Of a stretch of 47,622 nucleotides of DNA, positions 35,616 through 44,497 are shown piece by piece. This stretch comes from a virus: positions 1 through 47,622 of the IMG/VR virus record IMGVR_UViG_3300044644_000813; one strand, given 5' to 3'. A program made the translations under genes and the position numbers. Each line of letters opens with the position of its first letter. Within the stretch, counting starts at the first letter, position 1. The notes under the pieces were generated by a model. It searched no databases and was not told the origin of the DNA. It saw nothing but the letters and a program-made list of their open reading frames with translations.

Positions 35616-37192
35616 AAGAATATGAAGAGAATTTAGTTTCTAACAATGTAGAGATATCTAATGTTGCGGATTGGATGAGATTTAGCAATCCTACAACACA
35701 AAAATCTGACGACTTGTTTGATATAGATGCCGAAGAAGTTTTAAAGCTATCGGGCCTTGGGGCATCATTTAGAAGAAAAGTATCTAGAGATATTCAGAAA
35801 GCATTTACTGGTAAAGATGGATCTGTAAGCCAGCAACTTCAGCACCAACAAGCAGTTAGCGGATACGCGACCTTTGACTTAATTCAGCCAGAATACAACC
35901 TTGACTATTTGTCAACAATTTATGAAATTTCTCCATATAACTATGCAGCCATAAATGCAAAAGTTGCAAATATTGTCGGACTAGGATTTGATTTTATCGA
36001 GTCAAAAAAGACAACAGATGCACTAGACGAAATTACCGATGAGAAGCAATTAGAAAGAGCACGTAAAAAGCTAAATAGAATTAAGCAAGACTTGCACAGA
36101 TGGCTTGAAGATTGCAATGAAGATGAAACTTTCAAGGAAACTCTTATCAAGTTCTACACCGACATAGAGGCTACTGGTAATGGCTATCTGGAGGTCGGTA
36201 GAACGACAACTGGTAAGATTGGGTACATCGGCCATATCCCTTCAAAGACAATGCGTGTAAGACGCCTTAGAGACGGTTTTATACAGCTTCTTTATGGCAA
36301 GGCGGTATACTTTAGAAACTTCGGGGACACAGAAACAATAAACCCTATAGCAGGTCAAGAAGATAGACCTAATGAAATTATTCACTTGAAGAAGTACACC
36401 CCAAAGAATAACTATTACGGAATCCCAGATATTATTGCTGCACAAAATGCAATGGCTGGAAATGAATTTGCTGGTAAATATAACCTAGACTATTTTGAAA
36501 ATAAGGCAGTCCCACGATATATCATTACAGTTAAGGGAGCAAAGCTTTCTACAGAATCTGAAAGAAAACTACTTGAATTTTTCCAGGTTGGGCTAAAGGG
36601 CAAAAACCACAGATCTTTGTATATCCCTCTGCCACCAGACTCTCCAGACTCAAAAACTGAATTTAAAATGGAGCCAATTGAGGCAGGAGCGCAAGAAGGC
36701 TCATTTGAAAAATATAGAAATTCAAATAGAGATGAAATCCTAATGGCTCATAGAGTTCCAATTAATAAAATTGGAACTCCAGCTGGAATAAACTTAGCCG
36801 CAGCTAGAGATGCAGACAAGACATTTAAGGAGCAGGTTTGCCTTCCAGCACAACAAAATCTAGAAAAGAAATTAAATAAAATAATTCAAGAAATGACTGA
36901 TGCCTTGGAGCTTAAGTTCAACGAGCTTTCCTTGACCGATGCAGATACTCAGTCTAAGATCGATGAAAGATATCTTAGATTCCAGGTAATTACTCCAAAT
37001 GAAATTAGGGTAAGAATGGGAATGGTTCCAAGAGAAGGCGGGGATGTCCCAGTAGATCTTGCAGCCCAAGCAGCCGAAGTTAAGGCTCAGGCAAATCAAA
37101 GCAGAGCTCGTGACCAAGAAAGGTCAGCAAATTCTCCAGATAAATCGGGTGAAGGCAGAAATGCTAAGGGAGATGGAAGACAAGTCAACTAG
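35612..37192 (+). CDS. portal protein
   Basis: 526 aa, in the size range of siphovirus portals. Features include Y-E-I-S-P-Y-N-Y-A-A-I-N-A-K near residue 105, the E-A-T-G-N-G-Y-L-E-V strand near 190, the I-I-H-L-K-K-Y-T-P-K-N-N-Y-Y-G-I-P wing motif near 255, and an H-R-V-P-I-N-K-I-G-T-P segment near 380, all typical of HK97/SPP1-like phage portals. It forms the dodecameric DNA gate at the capsid vertex and docks terminase. Charged, unstructured C-terminal tail. Confidence 0.88.
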   Translation: MKEYEENLVSNNVEISNVADWMRFSNPTTQKSDDLFDIDAEEVLKLSGLGASFRRKVSRDIQKAFTGKDGSVSQQLQHQQAVSGYATFDLIQPEYNLDYLSTIYEISPYNYAAINAKVANIVGLGFDFIESKKTTDALDEITDEKQLERARKKLNRIKQDLHRWLEDCNEDETFKETLIKFYTDIEATGNGYLEVGRTTTGKIGYIGHIPSKTMRVRRLRDGFIQLLYGKAVYFRNFGDTETINPIAGQEDRPNEIIHLKKYTPKNNYYGIPDIIAAQNAMAGNEFAGKYNLDYFENKAVPRYIITVKGAKLSTESERKLLEFFQVGLKGKNHRSLYIPLPPDSPDSKTEFKMEPIEAGAQEGSFEKYRNSNRDEILMAHRVPINKIGTPAGINLAAARDADKTFKEQVCLPAQQNLEKKLNKIIQEMTDALELKFNELSLTDADTQSKIDERYLRFQVITPNEIRVRMGMVPREGGDVPVDLAAQAAEVKAQANQSRARDQERSANSPDKSGEGRNAKGDGRQVN

Positions 37193-37210
37193 TCCTACTC
37201 AACTAGTTAT

Positions 37211-37239
37211 TTGCCTTTTGATACAACAATCTCTATAAT
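37211..37239 (+). promoter_or_regulatory. promoter of protease/capsid genes
   Basis: TTGCCT (37211-37216), 17-bp spacer, TATAAT (37234-37239). Predicted start about 3 nt before the ATG at 37249. The same TTGCCT -35 recurs before the tail-tube gene. Confidence 0.65.
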
Positions 37240-37248
37240 ATATAACAT

Positions 37249-38565
37249 ATGATCATAGAAAAGTCACATTGGTCTTCTAATGGAAATGCTATTAATTTAT
37301 CAGTTCCTTTTACGAAGGTCAACAGAGAAAAAAGAACAGTCTCAGGTTTTGCAACATTAGATAACCTGGATCAGACTGGTGATGTCGTTACCCAAGAAGC
37401 TAGCATGAAAGCGTTTGAAAGCTTTAGAGGTAATCTAAGAGAGATGCATCAACCTCTTGCAGTTGGTAAGGTTGCATCATTCAGACCAGAAACCTTTTAT
37501 GATCCAACAACAAAAGAGTTTTACAATGGAGTTTATGTAGACGCTTATATCTCAAAAGGCGCACAAGACACATGGGAAAAAGTTTTGGACGGGACCTTAA
37601 CAGGATTTTCAATCGGCGGAAAGATTCTTGATTCAGAAAACGAAGTAAACAAATCAACAGGAGCATCAGTAAGATTTATTAAAGATTACGCACTAGTTGA
37701 ATTATCAATCGTTGATTCACCAGCAAATGAACTATGTAACATTCTATCTATTGAAAAAGTAAACGGACAAATGATTTTTAAAGGCATCGCAGCAGATGTT
37801 AAAATGGAAAATATTTTTTATTGTGCAGATAGTGATTCTGTTTTTATGTCAACAGAATCAGAATACCTTTCTCCAGTTACTGGTAAAAAAACAGAACTAA
37901 TTGGATGGGTAGAATCAAACGACGTAAACAAAGCAAAAGAAATAGAGAAGATTCTTGATTCACGTAGATCAAGATTGCAAACATTGCCTGACAACACAAA
38001 CATAAATATGGCAATTGCAGAAGGAGGAAATGAAGTGGAAAAGCTTAATGTAACAGAAGCAACTCCAGTAGTAGAAGAAGCAGTAGCTCCAGAAGCACCT
38101 GCAGAAATTATTGAAGAAGTTGCCCCAGTAGAACAAGAGTCTGCTGAAGTTGTAGCTGAAGAAACTTCTGCCGAAGTTCTGGAAAAATCAGCAGAACTAA
38201 CAGTTCAGGAATCACCTGACTTTGTTAAAATGCTAGGCGACCTTAAGGGTTTCTTCTCAGAGACTTTGGAAAAGGCCTCTGAGGCAAACGCTGCTCAGGT
38301 TTCAACAATCAAGGAGACAGTCGAAGCTTTTAGCAAGAATGTCGATTTGAGAATTTCAGAATTAGCAGAAAAGCACACAGAACTCTCAACAGCAGTTGAT
38401 TCAATTAAGTCCATCATGGACACAGTTGAAAAAAGAGTAGACGCAGTAGAATCAGACACTGCAATTAAGAAGTCCTCTGACCTTGGCGGGTCAACAGGAG
38501 TAACAATCAAAAAATCAAAATGGAACGGCACTTTCCTCGGTTCCGTTAGCGAATTAACAAAATAA
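37249..38565 (+). CDS. prohead protease fused to scaffold-like domain
   Basis: 438 aa. Residues 1-180 are an HK97-family prohead protease (S78-like): S-G-F-A-T-L-D near 32, catalytic His in REMHQP (H67) and catalytic Ser in V-E-L-S-I-V-D-S-P-A-N (S153). Residues about 265-420 are acidic then coiled-coil (V-V-E-E-A-V-A-P-E-A-P-A, later K-E-T-V-E-A-F-S-K-N), fitting an internal scaffold released after assembly. No separate scaffold gene is present. Nearly leaderless start. Confidence 0.85.
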   Translation: MIIEKSHWSSNGNAINLSVPFTKVNREKRTVSGFATLDNLDQTGDVVTQEASMKAFESFRGNLREMHQPLAVGKVASFRPETFYDPTTKEFYNGVYVDAYISKGAQDTWEKVLDGTLTGFSIGGKILDSENEVNKSTGASVRFIKDYALVELSIVDSPANELCNILSIEKVNGQMIFKGIAADVKMENIFYCADSDSVFMSTESEYLSPVTGKKTELIGWVESNDVNKAKEIEKILDSRRSRLQTLPDNTNINMAIAEGGNEVEKLNVTEATPVVEEAVAPEAPAEIIEEVAPVEQESAEVVAEETSAEVLEKSAELTVQESPDFVKMLGDLKGFFSETLEKASEANAAQVSTIKETVEAFSKNVDLRISELAEKHTELSTAVDSIKSIMDTVEKRVDAVESDTAIKKSSDLGGSTGVTIKKSKWNGTFLGSVSELTK

Positions 38566-38583
38566 GGGTATGGTGAAAAACTA

Positions 38584-39633
38584 ATGAGTAATGAACTATT
38601 AGCAAAAGCAGCTGAAGCAGGCACAACACTAACAGGTGGAATGACTGGCGCAGCAAACCCTACCGACGGAATTCACGTAGGTTCCGAGGGTAAGGGAGGC
38701 TTGCTCAATCCTGAGCAATCCGCAAGATTCCTAGATTACATGTTCGATGCAACAGTAATCGGTAAGGTAGCACGTACAGTTCGAATGAGAGCTGACACTA
38801 CAGAGATTGATCGTATCGGCGTCGGAGAGAAGCTTATGAAGCTTGCATCCGAAGCAGAGAACACTGGCTCAAACGCAGCAGTACAGTTCTCAAAGATTTC
38901 TCTCACAACAAAGAAGCTTCGCCTAGATTGGGAACTTTCAACTGAGTCTCTAGAAGACAACATTGAAGGTGCAGATCTAGAAGATCACATTGCAAGACTG
39001 ATGGCAACACAGGCTGGTAATGACCTAGAGGACGTAGTCCTTAACGGTAACACAGCTCTATCTTCAGATAACCTATACAAGGCATTTGATGGTATTGTCA
39101 AGATTGCAAAGACAAATGGTCGTGTAGTAGCTGGAGCGGGCGCAAACGTGTCTCGTGACATCTTCAACAAGGCACTAAAGGCTATGCCACGTAAGTACAA
39201 GCAGCGTCGTCCAGACCTACGCTTCCTTGCAGGCTCAAACCTAATTCAAGACTACTTGTACTCAACATCACAGAACATCCAGAACGTTAACCCACAAGAT
39301 ATTGCTTCAAGCATTATCCGTGGAGACCAGGGTGGTCTAGGTGGTCCAGCAGGATATGTGGCACCATTCGCATTTGGTATTCCAATTGTTGAAGTTCCAC
39401 TACTTAAGGAAACACAGACAGGTTCATATGCAACACCAACAGGAGAGCACGGAGACGTCCACTTGACATTCCCAAATAACGTTGTTATTGGTATCAAGCG
39501 TGATGTAACTGTTTACCGCTTCTTCTGGCCAAAGAAGGACTCAATCGAATATACAATGTATACTCGTGTGGGTACCCAAATTGAGCAGGCAGATGCATGG
39601 GTAGTCGTAAAAGACGTTAAGGTTGCTTCTTAA
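38584..39633 (+). CDS. major capsid protein
   Basis: 349 aa, HK97-fold type, directly after the protease/scaffold. A Gly-rich N-terminus (T-L-T-G-G-M-T-G-A) is followed by the S-A-R-F-L-D-Y-M-F-D helix. The L-R-L-D-W-E-L-S-T-E-S-L-E-D-N segment with D-L-E-D-V-V-L-N-G-N is a familiar siphovirus capsid motif. Codon choice here is richer in C/G at third positions than in neighbours (for example CGT, AAG), as in highly expressed genes. A strong terminator follows. Confidence 0.9.
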   Translation: MSNELLAKAAEAGTTLTGGMTGAANPTDGIHVGSEGKGGLLNPEQSARFLDYMFDATVIGKVARTVRMRADTTEIDRIGVGEKLMKLASEAENTGSNAAVQFSKISLTTKKLRLDWELSTESLEDNIEGADLEDHIARLMATQAGNDLEDVVLNGNTALSSDNLYKAFDGIVKIAKTNGRVVAGAGANVSRDIFNKALKAMPRKYKQRRPDLRFLAGSNLIQDYLYSTSQNIQNVNPQDIASSIIRGDQGGLGGPAGYVAPFAFGIPIVEVPLLKETQTGSYATPTGEHGDVHLTFPNNVVIGIKRDVTVYRFFWPKKDSIEYTMYTRVGTQIEQADAWVVVKDVKVAS

Positions 39634-39658
39634 TTAAATAAGAAATAACTACCGAAAG

Positions 39659-39684
39659 GCCCCCAATTAATTTTGGGGGCTTTT
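39659..39684 (+). terminator. intrinsic terminator after capsid gene
   Basis: An 8-bp stem GCCCCCAA/TTGGGGGC with a 6-nt loop followed by TTTT. Confidence 0.9.
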
Positions 39685-39709
39685 CATTTTAATTTTATAG
39701 TGCTATAAT
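39681..39709 (+). promoter_or_regulatory. promoter after capsid terminator
   Basis: TTTTCA (39681-39686), 17-bp spacer, TATAAT (39704-39709). A 27-nt leader with AAAGGAG precedes the gene at 39737. Confidence 0.55.
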
Positions 39710-39736
39710 TTATATACATACCAAAGGAGTATACAC

Positions 39737-40135
39737 ATGTCATTTGACACACTTAAGGTCAAAGATCTAAAGACATTAGCAGCGGACTTCGCAGTTGATG
39801 TTGATGGACTAAAAAATAAAGCAGATGTTATTGCAGCCCTAACAGAAGAAGGAGTAACTTGGTCAGTTTATCAAGGTACACTCAAAAACATAGAGAACGC
39901 AAAAGAAGATGCAGATGAAATTCTTCCTAGACTTGATCCAAATCAAAAGCTTGATGAAGATATGGTTCTTGTAAAGATGGATCGACCAAACTACAGATAT
40001 GATGCACTTGGATTTACATTCACGATTGAGCACCCATTTGTAGCAATGAAGCCAGATTTGGCTCAAGAAATTTTTGATAAGGAGGAAGGGTTTAGATTGG
40101 CTACACCTAGAGAAGTACAGGAGTACTACAACTAA
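39737..40135 (+). CDS. head protein with N-terminal HeH/SAP-like motif, 132 aa
   Basis: The first 35 residues (L-K-V-K-D-L-K-T-L-A-A-D-F, then K-A-D-V-I-A-A-L) resemble HeH/LEM or SAP-like helix-extended loop-helix motifs that bind nucleic acid. The remainder is acidic with V-K-M-D-R-P-N-Y-R-Y-D. A gene of this type often sits between capsid and connector genes in actinophages and may be a head-closure or DNA-contacting virion protein. Strong AAAGGAG site. Confidence 0.6.
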   Translation: MSFDTLKVKDLKTLAADFAVDVDGLKNKADVIAALTEEGVTWSVYQGTLKNIENAKEDADEILPRLDPNQKLDEDMVLVKMDRPNYRYDALGFTFTIEHPFVAMKPDLAQEIFDKEEGFRLATPREVQEYYN

Positions 40136-40144
40136 GCCTAATAC

Positions 40145-41128
40145 ATGGCAGAGATATACATAAACACAAGCACGGCAGCAACAACAAAACTTTACGTAAA
40201 AGGTGAAGCTGTAACGCCAACATCATCAGTAGTTGTAAAATTCTATGACATAACTGGAGATCCGCTTGTTTCACCACAAATTAGCCCCTCATCGATTGTT
40301 GCAACTGTAACAGCAGAAGCAAGCGAAGTTGATCAAGGATCCTTTAGTGCTTATCTGCCAGTGCAGCATGCAACAAGAAATAGAAAGTTTAAGTTAGTAT
40401 GGGATTGGCAGTTCAACTCAGTTGAATACTCCACTACAACTTACCTAGATGTTGTTACTCCATACGTTGATATTCAAGAGGCAGCTCAAGAGATGGGTCT
40501 TGGTTCAGATGCAAATGATCCAAGTCATAAAACATACCAGGAATTAAAGCTAGCGGAAAGATATGCTAGAAACATAATTGATGGACATACTGGGCAAAAG
40601 TTTTATTTGCATGATGATAGCTTTTTTACGATAGGAAGTGATTCAGATACACTTTCAATGCCTAAAAAAATAAATCGGCTACATACGCTACATGCCAATG
40701 ATGAATTGCTTATAGACAATATCAATAACATTAATAATGTTGGAATATCTGTTGAAAATACAGTAAGCGGTTTTGGAATAAGAGCAAGCCATACATCATT
40801 ATTAGACAATGATGTATATATTGCAAATGGAATGGTTCCGCCATCTATCAATGATTTATCTCCAAATATTTTTAGAAGATCAAAGTCGTACAAGGTTTAT
40901 GCAAGATTTGGTTGGGACTATGTACCAAATGAAATTAGAGATGCAGCAGTTGAACTAATGAAGATGTACTTTGCAAAAGATCGTATATGGAGAGAAAGAT
41001 ATGTTAAAAAGATATCTACAACAGACTGGGATTTTGAATATTCTTCAGAGGCGTTTGGCGGAACTGGATCTTCTTACGCAGATAAACTTCTAGCAGATTA
41101 TGTTATAACACAAATGGTATTGGTATAA
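40145..41128 (+). CDS. head-tail connector/adaptor protein, 327 aa
   Basis: Residues about 1-105 form an Ig-like beta domain. Residues 110-327 include a helical region (L-K-L-A-E-R-Y-A-R-N-I-I-D, later R-D-A-A-V-E-L-M-K-M-Y-F-A-K-D), as in gp6/gp15-like adaptor proteins that ring the portal. The fusion of an Ig-like domain to the adaptor is somewhat unusual. The stop overlaps the next start (TAATG). Confidence 0.65.
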   Translation: MAEIYINTSTAATTKLYVKGEAVTPTSSVVVKFYDITGDPLVSPQISPSSIVATVTAEASEVDQGSFSAYLPVQHATRNRKFKLVWDWQFNSVEYSTTTYLDVVTPYVDIQEAAQEMGLGSDANDPSHKTYQELKLAERYARNIIDGHTGQKFYLHDDSFFTIGSDSDTLSMPKKINRLHTLHANDELLIDNINNINNVGISVENTVSGFGIRASHTSLLDNDVYIANGMVPPSINDLSPNIFRRSKSYKVYARFGWDYVPNEIRDAAVELMKMYFAKDRIWRERYVKKISTTDWDFEYSSEAFGGTGSSYADKLLADYVITQMVLV

Positions 41129-41553
41129 TGTTTGAAATAGTTGATGGTTTAATGACCATGAAAATGGATGTCTATCGTCAATCTGAACGGCAAGATCCAA
41201 ATACTGGTGCAATGGTTAGAGAGTTTTCTTATATAAAAACAATAGACTGCTATGCTAGAGGAGTAATTACAGAAAGCCGAAATAGATCTAACGATAGCCA
41301 AAAGTTTTCAAACAAGTATTCAAATAACCAATATATAGAGGTCAGAACATCTGAAAGGCTAACTGCCAGAGATAAGGTTAAAAATATTGTTGATGTTAAT
41401 GGTAAACCAATTTGGTATGAGTTAAACTATCCAAACGATACCGACACAGTGTTTGATGTTATAGGAACAACTCCAATAGCAGAACCATTTGGAAATGTCG
41501 TTGGGTATAACTCATCACTACAAAGAGCGGAGAATCAGCAAATTGGCATCTGA
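41128..41553 (+). CDS. head closure protein (probable), 141 aa
   Basis: A small beta-rich protein (M-K-M-D-V-Y-R-Q-S-E-R-Q-D-P-N-T-G, then D-K-V-K-N-I-V-D), in the position and size range of head-tail joining (stopper) proteins. The assignment rests mainly on gene order between adaptor and tail-completion genes. Confidence 0.55.
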   Translation: MFEIVDGLMTMKMDVYRQSERQDPNTGAMVREFSYIKTIDCYARGVITESRNRSNDSQKFSNKYSNNQYIEVRTSERLTARDKVKNIVDVNGKPIWYELNYPNDTDTVFDVIGTTPIAEPFGNVVGYNSSLQRAENQQIGI

Positions 41554-42334
41554 AATTTTAGCTATTAAAGCAGCAAGCGGTCTAGTTAGCTTAATGTCTA
41601 ACAAGCCCGCAAGCGGTGCTATAAAAGATAGCACAGTAGCTCAGATATCTGCAGCATTATTTTATAAAACAAATGTTATGGCAAAGCTAGCATCAAATCC
41701 TCAATTTCAATCTGCATTTAGAAATATAATTTTTGATCAGTTGCAAGTTGATTTTGGAGACTACATTGATGCAAAATCAAGAACTTCACCAAAGTCTTTT
41801 CACCACGTTTATGAGTGGGGTAGAATTGGCGAAGATGAAGCAAGACTATTTAAACTAAAAAAGCTACCAGCAGATGGACTATCTCTAAAAGTTAATTATG
41901 AATTGACTGACTCTAAATCTTTTGTACCATCTGAAAATTCTAATAATAAACATGTCTTTGTAAAAAAGGCTGAAATAATGGAGCAGGGAAAGACTGTAGT
42001 TATTGCTCCAAGATTTTCAGAAAGACTTGTTTTTGATATAGATGGATATACTGTATTCATGCCAAAGGGACAATCGGTTACTGTTAGAAAGCCAGGCGGA
42101 GCGGCAACTAAAAATGCATTTTTTGCACAGTATAGGTATTTCTTTACTGGACAGCTAGTCAACATGTCAATAAAAAAATCGGGATTTCAAAGATTATTTA
42201 ACTCATCATTATCTAGAGCATTAGGTGTTCCAGCACAAGTTAGAACAGTTAAATATAGCTTCTCGCCAAATCAGCTGGCAAATGAAGCAGAAGCTGCCAC
42301 ATCAGCAGCATTTGCGAGGTTCGTAAATGGCTAA
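41543..42334 (+). CDS. tail completion / head-tail joining protein, 263 aa
   Basis: Read from a TTG at 41543 with GGAGAA 8 nt upstream; the frame is open further upstream but deep inside the previous gene. The N-terminal half is helical, and the C-terminal half is beta-rich with basic residues (F-F-T-G-Q-L-V-N-M-S-I-K-K-S-G-F-Q-R). Order suggests a neck protein (HK97 gp10-like) or minor tail component. Ends in an 8-nt overlap with the next gene. Confidence 0.55.
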   Translation: MASEILAIKAASGLVSLMSNKPASGAIKDSTVAQISAALFYKTNVMAKLASNPQFQSAFRNIIFDQLQVDFGDYIDAKSRTSPKSFHHVYEWGRIGEDEARLFKLKKLPADGLSLKVNYELTDSKSFVPSENSNNKHVFVKKAEIMEQGKTVVIAPRFSERLVFDIDGYTVFMPKGQSVTVRKPGGAATKNAFFAQYRYFFTGQLVNMSIKKSGFQRLFNSSLSRALGVPAQVRTVKYSFSPNQLANEAEAATSAAFARFVNG

Positions 42335-42836
42335 TTATAAATTAGATTCAATGTTTGAAATAAGAAAGTTTTTATGGAACAGACTAACTTGGCTTGGCAT
42401 ATTTGACGAGAATGATTATTATTCAGACAACCTAGGCGAAGCCCTTATCCCAATAGTACCAGTTCAACAACAGCCAGAAATGAATCAATTCTTAAGCGGC
42501 AAGAAGCACATAGTCTACGACAAGGTAGGAATGTCCTATGAGAATAACTGGATGATATGTTGCGAGCAAATCCTATTAACCCTATATTCACCAGACATCT
42601 TGGATATTGTTGAAATAAGAAACTTCCTAACTGATGAATTTAGAAGAATGGATGAGTCTGCCAGAGATGTCAATAAATGGACGGGATTATCAGATAAGTT
42701 CAAGTTTCATAGCATCCAGGTAGCAGACATATCATCTACATCACCATCAGAAGAGATCCAAGGATTCTATGCAGCAGATGTAGTATTGGAGATAAAATAC
42801 TCCAGAATACTGGATGGCAAAGGCAGGTTTGCCTAG
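42327..42836 (+). CDS. tail terminator-like protein, 169 aa
   Basis: A mixed alpha/beta protein immediately before the tail-tube gene, the usual place for a tail terminator (gpU-like) or neck component. Motifs include E-I-R-K-F-L-W-N-R-L-T-W-L-G and a final A-D-V-V-L-E-I-K-Y-S-R. No definitive signature; assigned by synteny. Confidence 0.5.
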   Translation: MANYKLDSMFEIRKFLWNRLTWLGIFDENDYYSDNLGEALIPIVPVQQQPEMNQFLSGKKHIVYDKVGMSYENNWMICCEQILLTLYSPDILDIVEIRNFLTDEFRRMDESARDVNKWTGLSDKFKFHSIQVADISSTSPSEEIQGFYAADVVLEIKYSRILDGKGRFA

Positions 42837-42845
42837 TTTGCCTTT
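42819..42845 (+). terminator. hairpin at end of neck genes
   Basis: AAAGGCA/TGCCTTT stem with a 13-nt loop, ending in TTTT, partly overlapping the 42327-42836 stop codon. Confidence 0.6.
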
Positions 42846-42866
42846 TATAAGCTAGTAGAGTAAAAT
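42838..42866 (+). promoter_or_regulatory. tail-tube promoter
   Basis: TTGCCT (42838-42843), 17-bp spacer, TAAAAT (42861-42866); the -35 is the same hexamer as at 37211. A leader of about 67 nt precedes the ATG at 42940. Confidence 0.6.
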
Positions 42867-42939
42867 TAGAACAGAGGAAAGGGCCTAGCCAGCCAAATAT
42901 ATATATTAATTTCATATGAAATCAGGAGGAAATACAATT

Positions 42940-43722
42940 ATGGCATATCAAAATACAGGTGACGCTAAGAATATTCTTGTTGGCGCATCACCACTATTTT
43001 TGTCAGTAGAAGACTCAACAACATCAGGTTACAACACAAACATGGAAGCGGGACTAGCGAAAGCTTTCGTTGCAGATAAAAACCGTCTTGTACCAGCATT
43101 TGTAGAAGCAGAGTCTTATACTACAACACTAAACAAAGTTTTACCAGTTACAGCAGCTACACAACAGACAACACCAACAGAGGCAAACCCTCTAAAGGGT
43201 GCAGCATACCGTAACGTTGGTTACACAAATAACGGTCTTCAGATCAGTTACCAACCAACATACGATTCTGTAACAGTTGATCAGCTTCTAGATACAGCTA
43301 AGCTATTTAAATCTGCAATGCAGGTTCAAATTTCAACTGAAATGGCAGAAGGAACCCTAGAAAATATTCTTGCAGTATTTGGACAGAAGTCAGATACACT
43401 AAAGCCAAAGAAGGGTGGAACTCCAGAAGCAGTCCTAACAGGACTAGCAGCAGAAGATCACCTTGGCCTAGAAGCAGGTGCACTTGGTTCAGCTCCAACA
43501 GAGCGTCAACTAATTGCAATTGGACAGGCTCCAACATCAGAAGCAGCAGAAACTGAGCGTGTATACTATGCACGTCGTGTTTTGTCTGTTGAGCAGTCAC
43601 AGTTCTCTTTGGCTCGTACAGCAGCAACAACATTCCCAGTAACATTCCGTCTTCTACCAGACGGTAATTATGCTGGTTCAGAATACGGTAAGATTATTGA
43701 CCGTGTACTAAGACTAAACTAA
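42940..43722 (+). CDS. major tail tube protein
   Basis: 260 aa. The ATG at 42940 follows AGGAGGAAATACAATT; an in-frame ATG 8 codons upstream lies on the ribosome-binding site. The protein starts A-Y-Q-N-T-G-D-A-K-N-I-L-V-G-A-S-P-L-F and ends in a beta-strand-rich region (A-A-T-T-F-P-V-T-F-R-L-L-P-D-G), fitting tail tube folds. As in the capsid gene, codons such as CGT and GGT are enriched, indicating high expression. A strong terminator and the G/GT chaperones follow. Confidence 0.82.
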   Translation: MAYQNTGDAKNILVGASPLFLSVEDSTTSGYNTNMEAGLAKAFVADKNRLVPAFVEAESYTTTLNKVLPVTAATQQTTPTEANPLKGAAYRNVGYTNNGLQISYQPTYDSVTVDQLLDTAKLFKSAMQVQISTEMAEGTLENILAVFGQKSDTLKPKKGGTPEAVLTGLAAEDHLGLEAGALGSAPTERQLIAIGQAPTSEAAETERVYYARRVLSVEQSQFSLARTAATTFPVTFRLLPDGNYAGSEYGKIIDRVLRLN

Positions 43723-43740
43723 TTATATAAATAATTATAA

Positions 43741-43772
43741 GTAAAGCCTCCAAGAAATTGGGGGCTTTACTG
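43741..43772 (+). terminator. intrinsic terminator after tail-tube gene
   Basis: GTAAAGCCTCC/GGGGGCTTTAC stem (11 bp with one wobble pair) with an 8-nt loop, followed by a short T-containing tail. Confidence 0.8.
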
Positions 43773-43801
43773 TTGTATCCGTATAATGGTTATGCTATAA
43801 T
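43773..43801 (+). promoter_or_regulatory. promoter of chaperone/tape-measure genes
   Basis: TTGTAT (43773-43778), 17-bp spacer, TATAAT (43796-43801); leader of about 22 nt with AAGGAGG. Confidence 0.65.
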
Positions 43802-43829
43802 AATTTAGACGATCCTTAAGGAGGATAAA

Positions 43830-44162
43830 TTGGCAACAACAGTATATGATGTAGAAGAGATTGAACTACAAAGCGGAGCTAAAGTAAAGCTCAAGCCATT
43901 ATCAATCAAGCAACTGCGTAAGTTTATGGAAGTAATCAAGAAGGTTCAAGATGCGGAAGATGAAGCTGCTACTCTTGGAATTTTAGTTGAAGCATGCGGA
44001 GTTGCACTAGAAGTTCAGCTGCCAGATCTTGTTCAAGATATCGATAAGCTTGAAGAAGCATTAGATGTTCCAACAATTAATCGCATCCTTGAAGTTTGCG
44101 GAGGAATTAAGATGGACGACCCAAACCTAATAGCGGCAGCGGTACTGGCTGGTCAGAACTAG
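43830..44162 (+). CDS. tail assembly chaperone gpG-like
   Basis: 110 aa from a TTG start with a strong AAGGAGG site. A helical acidic protein (L-K-P-L-S-I-K-Q-L-R-K-F-M-E-V-I-K-K, then A-C-G-V-A-L-E-V-Q-L-P-D-L) as expected for the shorter tail chaperone that coats the tape measure during tail assembly. Most ribosomes stop at 44160-44162; a fraction shifts frame at 44120-44126 to make the longer product. Confidence 0.85.
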   Translation: MATTVYDVEEIELQSGAKVKLKPLSIKQLRKFMEVIKKVQDAEDEAATLGILVEACGVALEVQLPDLVQDIDKLEEALDVPTINRILEVCGGIKMDDPNLIAAAVLAGQN

Positions 44163-44497
44163 ATTTAGCCGCTTTAGAAGGCCAAGTTTTTCTTTTAGGT
44201 CACTGGAAGAATTACGAAGAGCTAGAAGAAAATTTATCGATGCCAGAATTGGTTCAAACCATAACAGCGATAAATGAAAAAGAGCATAACCAAAGAAGAT
44301 TCGCAGCATCTCTAAAAGGAATACAATTAGATGATGATGTAGAAGAAAAAGAAAAAGGTTCTACCTTTGAGGATATCCAAAGAAGAGCTCTTGGAATTAA
44401 AGCATCAGCAGATGATGTTGTTGGTTTACAAGGTCCCTTCGCAGCGCAAGCTGGATTTGGAATTGGCGCAGGGTTAGGATACTCTAGGAGTAATTAG
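43830..44497 (+). CDS. tail assembly chaperone gpGT-like, -1 frameshift product
   Basis: The zero frame is read to AAC (44124-44126) of the slippery heptamer C-CCA-AAC, then the -1 frame from 44126 continues P-N-S-G-S-G-T-G-W-S-E-L-D-L-A-A-L-E to the stop at 44495-44497, giving about 222 aa. The -1 frame is open from 44111, so fusion is possible only within a short window containing this heptamer. The T part (G-H-W-K-N-Y-E-E-L-E-E-N-L, Q-R-R-F-A-A-S-L-K-G) is typical of tail chaperones. It ends 1 nt into the tape-measure start. Confidence 0.85.
44120..44126 (+). other. programmed -1 frameshift site CCCAAAC
   Basis: A canonical X-XXY-YYZ slippery heptamer in the zero frame, 34 nt before the gpG stop codon and inside the region where both frames are open. 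Confidence 0.85.

Noticed and set aside
43307-43645. Leu-rich minus-strand frame of 112 codons
   Set aside because: Antisense to the tail-tube gene; composition results from its codon bias.
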